Source: Flavobacterium resistens | Lineage (GTDB): Bacteria; Bacteroidota; Bacteroidia; Flavobacteriales; Flavobacteriaceae | Direction of reading: 5' to 3' | Assembly: GCF_900182645.1 (NCBI RefSeq) | Contig: NZ_FXTA01000003.1 | Location: 372,001 to 436,000, forward strand | DNA length: 64,000 nt | Shown: piece by piece, positions 17,177-25,961 of the stretch | Position numbering within the stretch: position 1 is the stretch's first letter | How the letters are laid out: the number at the start of each line of letters is the position of its first letter | Program-made: the position numbers and the translations under genes | The notes under the pieces: generated by a model | What the model saw: only the letters and a program-made list of their open reading frames with translations | Told to the model about the DNA's origin: nothing | Databases searched by the model: none

Positions 17177-19276
17177 TCAATATTTCCACACCAAAACATC
17201 GGCCGTTTTTATAGACTGAGTTCCAAAGATAATTTTTGCATCTTTTGGCAAATTGAAGTTATAAGGCTTATCAGAATAGTTAACTGCTATTCCGAAACCG
17301 TCGCGATAATCGATCATTACTCCTTCTGGATAATCTTCTATAGGTGCGTTTTGCTGTTTGTATAATTTTCTGATTACTTGTTTTTCTAAGTCGCCATTTT
17401 TCGAATCTGTACCAACGTATGTCACGGTTCCTTTTCCTAATTTATGCGAAACGACAGATGCTGTACCTGCATAAAAATCACCTTGATAAGTTGCCCAGAT
17501 TTCTGTTCCTTTATTCGGTTTTAGTAAATCTCCCCAACTTGTCCAGGCAAATTCTTGATTTTCAAATTTAATAGCACCAGGAGAATGAGGCATTAATAAA
17601 TCATACGATTCTATTTGAGATCCTATCAAACTCCAAATGGGCTCATAAAATTTTGCCTCCCAAAGATGTCCTTGACGGTTTTGGATTCCAGATCGGCAAC
17701 TCATGATTAAATTTCCACCATTTTTTGCGTACAAGGTTAATTTATCAATCAATTTTTGATCGATCATTTGATAAGCCGGCACGATCAAGAAAGGATATCT
17801 TGAAAAATCTGTTGTGTCTCTGACGAAATCAACCGGCGCACCAATTGACTTTGAAGCTTTATAATATTTTAAAAAGTGATTAATCGTATTCCATTCTTTG
17901 GTTTGCTTATTTAAGTCAATCCCTATCACATTATCCGGATTGAACAAAATTCCGGTTTTACGTTTTAGATAATAGTCTGGTAATTCTGCCTTTGCGTTAT
18001 AGTTTTTTCGAAGTGTTTCTATTTCTTTTATAAATTGGCTGAATTCCAGTCCGCCCGGTGTTGGCGTCACGCCATCTGTACCAACGATACCATAGTGATA
18101 CTGCTCATAACCATACAAAGGAGCACGAAAACGATACGTACATTCGAATTTACTGCCTCCTGCAAAAACATGCCACAGCCACATTCGAACACTGCCCGGC
18201 AAAGGTTGCGGATTAATGCTTCCCCAGTTCACTTGTCCCGGCTGTAATTCCATACAACCATACATTCCTTTAAGCGGTCTGAAAAAATCATTAGCCATTC
18301 CGATAGCAGCATAATCTCCCAAACGATATCCATTTTTTCCTATCCCAAAACTTCCACCATAAACCATATAACGAGTATAGCAATCAAAATCAAATTCTGT
18401 GCTCATACCAATAAAACTCTCATCATAAGCGGGTCTATAATTAGAAGTAATCCATTGATCCTTGCTTACATATTTGCGAATGACTGCCGCTTGAGAATCC
18501 AGAAAAGTAGCAGTTTCCTTATCGGAAAATCTGTAATGATCCAATTGCGAATGCAAATTCATTCCCCATTCTTTATGCAAAGGAATATTTATTTCACTGA
18601 AATCAGAATAAATACCACTCCAAAAACTATTGCCCCAAGCTTTATTAAGAGTGTCGATATTCTGATATTTTTCCTTTAGCCAATTGCGGTAACGTTGTTG
18701 TGCATCTGCTCCATAATCCAGAAAACGTGCTGGTTCATTATCTATTTGCCAACCAATGATATTTTTGTTATTTCCATATTTTTTTGCCAATTGCTCGACC
18801 ATTTTTAAAGAATAACTTCTATAGTAATTGCTCGAAAATGAGGCGTGTTGTCTAGAACCATGATCACTTTTGGTCCCATCCTCATACGTAACGAGTACAT
18901 CTGGATGCTTGCGCACCAGCCATACGGGAGGCGTTGCTGTAGAAGTGCACATGACAATTTTTAGTTTATATTTTGTTGCAATTGCTACTGCTTTATCAAG
19001 CCATTTAAAATCATAAACTCCTTCTTGTGGTTCTAATTGTGCCCAAGCAAATTCTCCAAAATGAGTAAACTCAAAACCCATTTCTGCAATTTTTTTCAGA
19101 TCTCTATCCCATTGGCTTTCATCCCAATGTTCGGGATAATAATAAACTCCTACGGTAGTCAGATCTTTTTTTGGAAAATACTTTTCAAATTTTTGAGCAT
19201 TTGTCACCATACAAGCCATTGTCACTAAAAAAGTTAGCACCAACTTTTTGAATATCTTTCTTTTAATAATCTTCAT
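17177..19276 (-). CDS. Secreted GH42 beta-galactosidase
   Basis: A 699-aa glycoside hydrolase of family 42. A signal peptide (residues 1-28, ending TNAQ) sends it to the periplasm or surface. The TIM barrel begins GVYYYPEHWDESQW (about 43-56). The acid/base Glu is 181 in the family motif DNEP, and the likely nucleophile is Glu343 in MELQPGQVNW. A glutamine-amidotransferase-like trimerisation domain (about 440-640) and a small beta C-terminal domain (ending VLVWKY) follow, as in the family. It releases beta-linked galactose from oligosaccharides. It sits on the same strand as SusCD pair 1, but an EamA gene on the opposite strand lies between, so they are not one operon. Confidence 0.9.
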   Translation of the reverse strand: MKIIKRKIFKKLVLTFLVTMACMVTNAQKFEKYFPKKDLTTVGVYYYPEHWDESQWDRDLKKIAEMGFEFTHFGEFAWAQLEPQEGVYDFKWLDKAVAIATKYKLKIVMCTSTATPPVWLVRKHPDVLVTYEDGTKSDHGSRQHASFSSNYYRSYSLKMVEQLAKKYGNNKNIIGWQIDNEPARFLDYGADAQQRYRNWLKEKYQNIDTLNKAWGNSFWSGIYSDFSEINIPLHKEWGMNLHSQLDHYRFSDKETATFLDSQAAVIRKYVSKDQWITSNYRPAYDESFIGMSTEFDFDCYTRYMVYGGSFGIGKNGYRLGDYAAIGMANDFFRPLKGMYGCMELQPGQVNWGSINPQPLPGSVRMWLWHVFAGGSKFECTYRFRAPLYGYEQYHYGIVGTDGVTPTPGGLEFSQFIKEIETLRKNYNAKAELPDYYLKRKTGILFNPDNVIGIDLNKQTKEWNTINHFLKYYKASKSIGAPVDFVRDTTDFSRYPFLIVPAYQMIDQKLIDKLTLYAKNGGNLIMSCRSGIQNRQGHLWEAKFYEPIWSLIGSQIESYDLLMPHSPGAIKFENQEFAWTSWGDLLKPNKGTEIWATYQGDFYAGTASVVSHKLGKGTVTYVGTDSKNGDLEKQVIRKLYKQQNAPIEDYPEGVMIDYRDGFGIAVNYSDKPYNFNLPKDAKIIFGTQSIKTADVLVWKY

Positions 19277-19582
19277 CTCTTATTTACGGATTTGTTACAT
19301 AAATTAAAGTGTTAAATATACACTTATTTTAAAATATAAAACAGTTACAAATATCTTTCTTTTCAAAATCTTTGTTTCAAAACACAAAAGACACAAATAA
19401 GCTTAGGCGGTTTGCAATTTTAAAATTATCTTTACGGATATGTATACACAAGGACTTCTTTCACCACCACGATTTTAATAGCATCTCTGATCTAACAGAG
19501 CATACTTTCGGCGCGCTTGCCGAATGATTTTGTATGCTTATTTGATAATATTAAAATCTGCCATTTTTGGTGCAAAAAATTC

Positions 19583-20455
19583 ATGAAAAATTCTTATTTC
19601 CTATTACATCTAGCCGTATTTTTGGCTGGATTCACTGGCGTATTTGGTAAACTGATTACACTTAATGAAGGTTTACTGACATTCTACCGAGTTCTCTTTT
19701 CAGCAATAATATTATTTATCCTAACCCGATTTTTGAAAATTGGAAGCGATACCACAAACTCCGAAAAAAAATCAATTGGTAAAGTTGGGATATTGATTAC
19801 CGTTCACTGGGTGTTTTTCTATGCCAGCATTAAATATTCAAACATTTCCATTGGTGTGATTTGTTATTGTTTGACTAGCTTTTTTACTGCAATCTTCAAA
19901 CCTTTGATTGATAAAACGAATTTCAAATTTACCGAATTAGTGCTGAGTACTTTGACTTTAGCAGGAATTAGCCTAATATTTCATTTTGATGCATCATATC
20001 AATTGGGAATTATTCTTGGAGTGATTTCTTCAGCTTTTGCTGCGCTTTACACCATTTATAATGAACGTTTGGTTCAGTTTTATGACAGCAGGCTTATCAA
20101 TTATTACCAAATGGTTTCGGGTTCGATTTTTCTAATCGTTTTGTTGCCTGCTTATTTATACTTTTTTCCAGTAAAAACTATTGCCCCTGATTTAAGCGAC
20201 ACGATTTATCTTATTTTATTGGCATTATTCTGTACAGTTGGCCTTTATGTTTTGTTTGCCGAAGTATTAAAAAAGATTCCAGCTTTTACCGTAAATCTGA
20301 CTTTTAATCTAGAACCCATTTATGCCATTGTGATTGCTTTTCTTTTTTTCAATGAAAGCAAATCTGTAAATACTTCCTTTTATGCTGGAATACTTTTTAT
20401 TATAAGTTCAGTTGTGTTGCAATCTTATGCATCATCAAAAACAAAACTTAAATAA
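19583..20455 (+). CDS. EamA-family (DMT superfamily) transporter
   Basis: A 290-aa inner-membrane protein with ten predicted hydrophobic helices in two EamA repeats (about residues 5-130 and 140-285). ATG at 19583 is chosen because the protein then starts MKNSYFLLHLAVFLAGFTG, directly with the first helix. The longer frame from a TTG at 19517 adds 22 residues unlike the family. EamA proteins export metabolites or amino acids; the substrate is unknown. The gene lies alone, divergent from GH42 and convergent with susD. Confidence 0.85.
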   Translation: MKNSYFLLHLAVFLAGFTGVFGKLITLNEGLLTFYRVLFSAIILFILTRFLKIGSDTTNSEKKSIGKVGILITVHWVFFYASIKYSNISIGVICYCLTSFFTAIFKPLIDKTNFKFTELVLSTLTLAGISLIFHFDASYQLGIILGVISSAFAALYTIYNERLVQFYDSRLINYYQMVSGSIFLIVLLPAYLYFFPVKTIAPDLSDTIYLILLALFCTVGLYVLFAEVLKKIPAFTVNLTFNLEPIYAIVIAFLFFNESKSVNTSFYAGILFIISSVVLQSYASSKTKLK

Positions 20456-20465
20456 ATTACGATTT

Positions 20466-20507
20466 AAAAAAAAAAGCCTGAAAATTTAGTTTTTCAGGCT
20501 TTTTTAC
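20466..20507. terminator. Bidirectional terminator between the EamA gene and susD
   Basis: An AAAAAAGCCTGAAAA / TTTTCAGGCTTTTTT stem with a short loop, flanked by A and T tracts, lies between convergent genes. Confidence 0.88.
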
Positions 20508-20540
20508 TTTCCAAAATATTTAAATATCGGCGTATAAAAT

Positions 20541-21965
20541 TTATTTTACATCAAACCAAAGTTTCGTAGTCAGCAAATCTTTTCCTTGACCTGCAACTGC
20601 AGCTTGGTAACTGTCTCCGTTTAATGATTGCTCTGTTCCTGGATAAAAGAAACGTGAAGGAATTTTTCCATCTAGAACTGTTGCTGGACCTGCTTTCAAA
20701 ACCGGATAATCTAATCTTCTCCATTCTGTAAAAGCGTCTAATCCTTGTCCGTAGAAAGCAATCCATTTTTGCGTACCAATCGATTTAGCATAATTTGTAG
20801 CATCGTATTTTACTGTTGCCTGATTCAGATAATTCGAAATCGCAGTTGCATCGGTAATTCCAAATTGATTGAATGATGCCGTAATTGCATTTTTATAATA
20901 CTGTTCAGCATCTCCGGAAATATAGCCACGAGCCACAGCTTCAGCAAGATTGAACAATGTTTCTGAATAAGAAGCAATTACTGCCGGCGATGCCGAAGTC
21001 AAAAAGTAAGTTCCCGGTTTTGATGTTTTGGCAAAACCCTGGCTATTGGCATCACTGTTAGATAATCCGTTAGCTCCACCAACGTATTTTCCAACACTTG
21101 CATCTGATGGCAATTGCGCATAAACTGGCAAACGCGGATCTGATAATTCATACAACTTGTCAACCAATGTTTTCGAAATACGGAAATCATCACGAGTTTC
21201 AAACCAAGCCGAAGCCGGATTTTGTTGCGGTGAACTGATGTAAGTAAATTTGAAAGTATCTGCATTACTACTGATTAATCCGCCGGCATCGCTTGTTGCA
21301 TCAATTGCTGCTTGTTTTGCCAAAGCTGGTTCTCTGTCAGAAATTCTCAATGCGATTCTTAAACGAAGCGAATTCACCAATTTTTTCCACTTTGAAATTT
21401 CGCCTTTATAAACCAAATCTCCAGTTACAGCGCCATTTGCTGTATTCAATAAAGATTGCGCTTGTTTTAAATCATCAAGCAATCCAGTATAAACTTCTTT
21501 TTGAGTATTGTAAGCTGGCGTTACTTTTAAACCGGCTTCTTTGTATGGAATGCTTCCATAAGCGTCAGTCAATAATAAAAATGTCCAAGAACGAAGCGTT
21601 AATGCAATTCCTTTATAATTTGAATTTGCCTGCGCATCAGGAAATTTAATGATGGTGTTCAAATCTGTAATTAATGTTGCATAACCTGTATTCCATAAAG
21701 AAGTAAACGAAGTATTTGAAACATCATATCGATCTGGTTCTGTATACTGGATTTTAGCCCAATGTTGAACAAACAACAAAGACGAGTTAAAGTTATTTCC
21801 ATCACCCCAATATAAATCCGCTCCTTGTTTTAGTGTTCCTGTCAACAAGTAAGGCGCTAATGGTGTTTCAGTTGCATTTGGATTTGCATTAATATCATCC
21901 AAAGTATCGTTGCAAGAACTCAGTGTCAATGCAATCAAGGTTGTATATAATAGTTTTTTAAGCAT
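20541..21965 (-). CDS. SusD/RagB family nutrient-binding outer-membrane lipoprotein (pair 1)
   Basis: A 474-aa surface lipoprotein with lipobox LSSC (Cys18, followed by ND). The start DTLDDINANPNATETPLAPYLL is typical of the SusD-like_2 subgroup, and TPR-like helices follow (YSETLFNLAEAVARG near 325, TQKWIAFYGQGLDAFTEWRR near 395). SusD-like proteins bind the nutrient at the surface and close over the SusC transporter as a lid. The gene starts 12 bp after the susC stop, so the two are co-transcribed. The ligand is unknown; the nearby GH42 enzyme hints at galactosides, but the SusD-like_2 subgroup also occurs in peptide-uptake pairs. Confidence 0.9.
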   Translation of the reverse strand: MLKKLLYTTLIALTLSSCNDTLDDINANPNATETPLAPYLLTGTLKQGADLYWGDGNNFNSSLLFVQHWAKIQYTEPDRYDVSNTSFTSLWNTGYATLITDLNTIIKFPDAQANSNYKGIALTLRSWTFLLLTDAYGSIPYKEAGLKVTPAYNTQKEVYTGLLDDLKQAQSLLNTANGAVTGDLVYKGEISKWKKLVNSLRLRIALRISDREPALAKQAAIDATSDAGGLISSNADTFKFTYISSPQQNPASAWFETRDDFRISKTLVDKLYELSDPRLPVYAQLPSDASVGKYVGGANGLSNSDANSQGFAKTSKPGTYFLTSASPAVIASYSETLFNLAEAVARGYISGDAEQYYKNAITASFNQFGITDATAISNYLNQATVKYDATNYAKSIGTQKWIAFYGQGLDAFTEWRRLDYPVLKAGPATVLDGKIPSRFFYPGTEQSLNGDSYQAAVAGQGKDLLTTKLWFDVK

Positions 21966-21977
21966 GATTCCGAGTTT

Positions 21978-24900
21978 TTAAAATTTAAGATTAACATTCA
22001 GACTGAAATTTCTGGTAGTTGGTAAAGCTAAACTCTCCAAACCTTGTGCGTTTCCAGTATTGAAAGCAGTTTCAGGATCTATATTTGGCACATCTTTGTA
22101 AATAAATAATAGGTTACGACCAGCAGCAGTAATACTTGCGCCCTGAAGTCCTAATTTCTTAGCTAGTTTTTTATCTACGTTATAAGTAAGTCTAACTTCT
22201 CTTAGTTTTACATAAGTTGAACTGTAAATGTAAGCTTCGCTGATATTGTACGATGCTTTGTAATATTCCTGTGCACTAATCACTTTATTGTTTGGAGTTC
22301 CGTCAGCAAATACACCACCGAAAATCATTCCGTCATCATAAACTGCTACACCACCAGGAGCAGCTCCTCCAGTTACCAATGTTTTTGGGTTAGAAGTATT
22401 ATTTCCTGGATAATAATAGCTTAATCCGCCATTCTCAGCACCTCGGCCTGGAAGCGTCTGCGCTAAAACTCCCGTATAATTACCCGTTCTGTTTGTTCCT
22501 GAAAAAAGCTCTCCACCTACACTTGCATCAACAAGAACCGAAAGCTCAAGATTTTTATAGGTAAATGTATTGGTAACACCTGCTAAATAATCTGGCGTAT
22601 AATGTCCTAAAACTTTCTTTGTCGGATCTGCTTTTGGTAATCCATTGGCACCTACTACAATATTTCCGTTTGCATCACGCTCGTAAGCTGTACCATAAAG
22701 TGCTCCGTAAGCTTGTCCTACTGAAGCTAGCACATCAACACCTCCCGAAGAACCAATAGTATAGTTTTGAATCTTTTTATCATAATCCAAAATCTCAACT
22801 TTACTTGTATTCTTAGAGTAATTTACACCAACATTCCATTTGAAATTTTCAAGCTGAATAGGATTTCCATCCAACTGAACTTCGATACCTTGGTTGTTAA
22901 TTTTCCCTGCATTGATTAATTGCGAATTATAACCACTTGAAGCTGTTGTTTTAATCTCCAAAATTTGATCGAAACTGTTCGTATTATAATAAGCAACATC
23001 AAAATGTAATCTGTTTTTCCAGAAAGAAGATTCGATACCAACTTCTGTAGAACGAGTTGTTTCAGGTTTCAAGTCCTGATTCAGTTTCTTTTGTGAAGAG
23101 GTCTGAATTGGATTTCCATCAAATGCTGTTTGGAAATTATAAACTGTCGATAATTGATATGGATCTGCATCATTACCAACTTCAGACCAACCACCACGCA
23201 GTTTTAAGAAATCAAGCGTATTGCTTTTTATATTCAACGCATCAGTTAAAACTAAACTTCCATTGATCGAAGGATAAAAATACGAACGATTACTGCTTGG
23301 TAATGTAGATGACCAGTCATTACGAGCTGTAAGATTCAAAAACGCATAATTTCTGAAACCCAATTGAGCAGAAGCATACGCACTATAAACTCTCAATCTT
23401 GATAAGGTGTTTGAAGAAGTCAACGGGTCACGTGAATTTGTCAATGTATATAAATCTGGTACAGCCAAACGCGGTGCTTTTTGGTAATTGTTTGCATCGC
23501 TGTGGTTACGAATATTAAAACCTGCAAGAGCATCTAAAGTAAAATCTTCACTAAGGTTTTTGTTATAATGAAAAAGCCCTTCAGTATTTTGTTCGTTTAC
23601 GGTATAAGCATCTTCAGCATAAGAACCGAATGGCGTTCCGTTTGTGCCATATTTAATGGTGTATTTTCTGCGGTCATTGTAATAATCAACTCCTGTACGG
23701 AATTTAAAATCAAGTCCGTCGAAAAGTTTCGCTTCCAAATGAATATCACCAATTAAACGGTTGCGTTGTTGGCTAGTAGTATTATAATAAGCATTCCAAT
23801 ACGGATTGCTATAATAGCTGTTGTTCCAGTTTCTAGTCCAATCCTTATCAAGTTCATTGATATCGACCTGACGTCCAAACCAAAGAAATTGCAACATTAC
23901 ACCTGCCGCACGCCCGCCTGATGGACCACCTGGAAGTTGTGGAGCATCTGTTACAATATAATTACCTGTTACTCCAACTTTAATACTTTTTGATATTTGG
24001 TAATTCGTATTAATTGTGAAATTTGTTTTGTTTATTTCACTGTTGGGCACTGTCCCTAATTGCTTCTGATTATTTACTCCAACACGGAAATCTGATTTTT
24101 CATCTGATTTTGCCACCGAAATACTATTATCATAAGTAAGTCCAGTATTAAAAAAGTCTTTCACATTGTTTGGATGTGCTACAAACGGAACTGCTTGCCC
24201 ATTTGAATAAAATTGAGGAATCAAACGTCCGTCTAAACGCGGTCCCCAGCTTTCATCAACACCATCGTTAACTCCTCCTCCTTTTCCATCTACAAAACTA
24301 AATTTTCCATTTGATCCTTGTCCGTATGAATTTTGAAAATCTGGCAAAGTAGTAACCTGAGAAACCGTAATACCAGAATTAAAAGTAATACCAAGTCCGT
24401 TTTGACCTTTTCCAGATTTTGTAGTAATTAAAACAACACCATGCGCCGCACGTGAACCATAAAGTGCTGCTGCATTTGGTCCTTTTAATACTGTTAATGT
24501 CTCGATATCCTGCGGATTCAAATCGGCGATTGCATTTCTGAAATCACGAGTTGCTCCACCTGCATTCAATTGCGAATTATCTACAGGAACTCCATCAACA
24601 ACAAATAATGGCTGATTATTTCCTGCGATAGAAGTTTCACCACGAATAATAATACGTGAAGATCCCATATCTCCTTGTGAATTGGTAATACGAACACCTG
24701 CTAATTTACCAGTAAGACTGTTCAAGAAGTTCGTTTCTTTTGTACTAGCAAGTTCTTTACCTTTAAGCGCCTGAGTCGTATATCCTAATGATTTCTTTTC
24801 TTTTGTAATTCCAAGAGCCGTAACTACAACTTCTGATAGCGCATTCTGCTCTTGAGTAAGATCAATGACAACCGCATTTTTATTAACTACAACTTCAGTT

Positions 24901-25166
24901 TTTTTATAACCTAAATAACTTACAATTAAAGTATAAGGAAATTTTTGTCCGGTTTGGAAGTAAAATTTACCATCAAAATCGGTTACAACTCCATGCGTTG
25001 TCCCTTTAATGTTGATTGAAGCCCCAATTACAGGCTCTTTTGTAACAGCATCTACAACTGTTCCTTCAAGTTTTGACTGGATTAACGGTTTCGTTTCTTG
25101 CGCGTTAACCCCTATGGAAATCAAGAAAATACACAACAGTATATATCTATTTAATTTTTTTTTCAT
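21978..25166 (-). CDS. SusC/RagA family TonB-linked outer-membrane transporter (pair 1)
   Basis: A 1062-aa protein with a signal peptide (ending GVNAQ, about residue 22). It has a carboxypeptidase-regulatory-like domain (about 33-110, LEGTVVDAVTKEPVIGASI), the SusC signature SEVVVTALGI (about 110-120), a plug domain with LFVVDGVPVDNSQL and GPNAAALYGSRAAHGVVLITTKSG-type segments (about 185-255), then a 22-strand barrel ending in F. It imports the ligand captured by the SusD partner. Its promoter is about 370 bp upstream, giving an unusually long structured leader. No ECF sigma/anti-sigma or HTCS regulator adjoins it. Confidence 0.94.
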   Translation of the reverse strand: MKKKLNRYILLCIFLISIGVNAQETKPLIQSKLEGTVVDAVTKEPVIGASINIKGTTHGVVTDFDGKFYFQTGQKFPYTLIVSYLGYKKTEVVVNKNAVVIDLTQEQNALSEVVVTALGITKEKKSLGYTTQALKGKELASTKETNFLNSLTGKLAGVRITNSQGDMGSSRIIIRGETSIAGNNQPLFVVDGVPVDNSQLNAGGATRDFRNAIADLNPQDIETLTVLKGPNAAALYGSRAAHGVVLITTKSGKGQNGLGITFNSGITVSQVTTLPDFQNSYGQGSNGKFSFVDGKGGGVNDGVDESWGPRLDGRLIPQFYSNGQAVPFVAHPNNVKDFFNTGLTYDNSISVAKSDEKSDFRVGVNNQKQLGTVPNSEINKTNFTINTNYQISKSIKVGVTGNYIVTDAPQLPGGPSGGRAAGVMLQFLWFGRQVDINELDKDWTRNWNNSYYSNPYWNAYYNTTSQQRNRLIGDIHLEAKLFDGLDFKFRTGVDYYNDRRKYTIKYGTNGTPFGSYAEDAYTVNEQNTEGLFHYNKNLSEDFTLDALAGFNIRNHSDANNYQKAPRLAVPDLYTLTNSRDPLTSSNTLSRLRVYSAYASAQLGFRNYAFLNLTARNDWSSTLPSSNRSYFYPSINGSLVLTDALNIKSNTLDFLKLRGGWSEVGNDADPYQLSTVYNFQTAFDGNPIQTSSQKKLNQDLKPETTRSTEVGIESSFWKNRLHFDVAYYNTNSFDQILEIKTTASSGYNSQLINAGKINNQGIEVQLDGNPIQLENFKWNVGVNYSKNTSKVEILDYDKKIQNYTIGSSGGVDVLASVGQAYGALYGTAYERDANGNIVVGANGLPKADPTKKVLGHYTPDYLAGVTNTFTYKNLELSVLVDASVGGELFSGTNRTGNYTGVLAQTLPGRGAENGGLSYYYPGNNTSNPKTLVTGGAAPGGVAVYDDGMIFGGVFADGTPNNKVISAQEYYKASYNISEAYIYSSTYVKLREVRLTYNVDKKLAKKLGLQGASITAAGRNLLFIYKDVPNIDPETAFNTGNAQGLESLALPTTRNFSLNVNLKF

Positions 25167-25257
25167 TACTTTGTTTTAGTTTAATAAAAAGGTGAGCCGA
25201 AAACAGATTTAGTCCATTTTCGCTTTCCTTCTAGAGATGACAATTTCTTTAAGCTTC

Positions 25258-25289
25258 ACCATTTCTGCTGCAACAGAAATGGTTTTTTC
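25258..25289 (+). terminator. Terminator-like hairpin pointing away from susC, inside its leader
   Basis: A perfect 10-bp stem ACCATTTCTG / CAGAAATGGT with a 6-nt loop is followed on the plus strand by TTTTTTCTTTTT. In this orientation no annotated gene lies before it. It is either the end of a rightward antisense RNA or, read leftwards, a hairpin in the susC 5' leader. Confidence 0.55.
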
Positions 25290-25430
25290 TTTTTATCTGC
25301 AACACATTCGTTTTTTCATTTTTCTTTTTTTTATTTTGGGTTATTATTATTTTATTTGGTCTATACAATATTATTCCCCCTGCAATTGAAGGTCTTTGTT
25401 ATAAAATTTAATAAATCAGGGATTGAAGAA

Positions 25431-25454
25431 TTTTAGGAGAGACATCTCCTAAAA
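25431..25454. repeat. 10-bp perfect hairpin in the susC leader
   Basis: TTTTAGGAGA, GACA loop, TCTCCTAAAA. It lies about 80 nt after the predicted susC start of transcription. Its arms contain AGGAGA, a purine-rich stretch that could pair with other RNA. Besides this hairpin, the one at 25258 and two promoters, the 786-bp gap 25167-25952 shows no coding potential I can support. Confidence 0.6.
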
Positions 25455-25539
25455 CATAAACCATCAAAAAGTTCTTACTCGCTCAGAAATCATTTGACAA
25501 TTTTTAATCTTTATTTTAAATTCTACTAATTTGATAGAA

Positions 25540-25569
25540 CAAAGGTAAATTAAAAATATTAACTCAAAA
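25540..25569 (-). promoter_or_regulatory. Promoter of susC/susD pair 1
   Basis: On the minus strand TTTTGAG (TTG at 25567-25565), a 17-bp spacer and TACCTTTG (25547-25540) match the flavobacterial consensus well. Transcription would start near 25536, about 370 nt before the susC ATG. Confidence 0.7.
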
Positions 25570-25832
25570 ACTTTATGCGCTTTTTTTGCAAAAAAAATGT
25601 TAACTAAAAAATTTTAGTAATTTTAAATCATTAAAAACTAAACAGTTAAAATCAAAATAGATTTTGGCACGATATGAGAAATTTCTGAGAACAACCTACA
25701 AAGGCCATATTTACTGTATCGTTTTCGTTAAAAATAAATGTGTTTCGAACACAAAAAAGTATCACAATAAAGACCAAAAGTGAACTATTTTACCCCTACT
25801 TTTTCATCATTTTTCTCTAACTTAGCGGTCTG

Positions 25833-25840
25833 TATATTTG
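25833..25840 (+). promoter_or_regulatory. TATATTTG -7 element for gnd-zwf-pgl
   Basis: A TAnnTTTG match lies 121 bp before the gnd ATG. The -33 region holds only a T-rich stretch, so the match is partial. Confidence 0.45.
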
Positions 25841-25961
25841 AAATATGCGATTTAAAATAAACTTTGTTTTTCTGCAAAACACTGAATAAAAAAGCAATAC
25901 CGTTTTTTCTCTTACTTTTTTGCAGTAAACATTCTTCTAATAATTTAGTTAATTGAAAACT

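Noticed and set aside
19517..19582. Longer start (TTG) for the EamA gene
   Set aside because: It adds 22 residues unlike the family; ATG 19583 begins directly at the first helix.
20541..25166. SusCD pair 1 as part of the pentose phosphate operon region
   Set aside because: It is divergent from gnd with its own promoter and long leader; adjacency alone does not link them.
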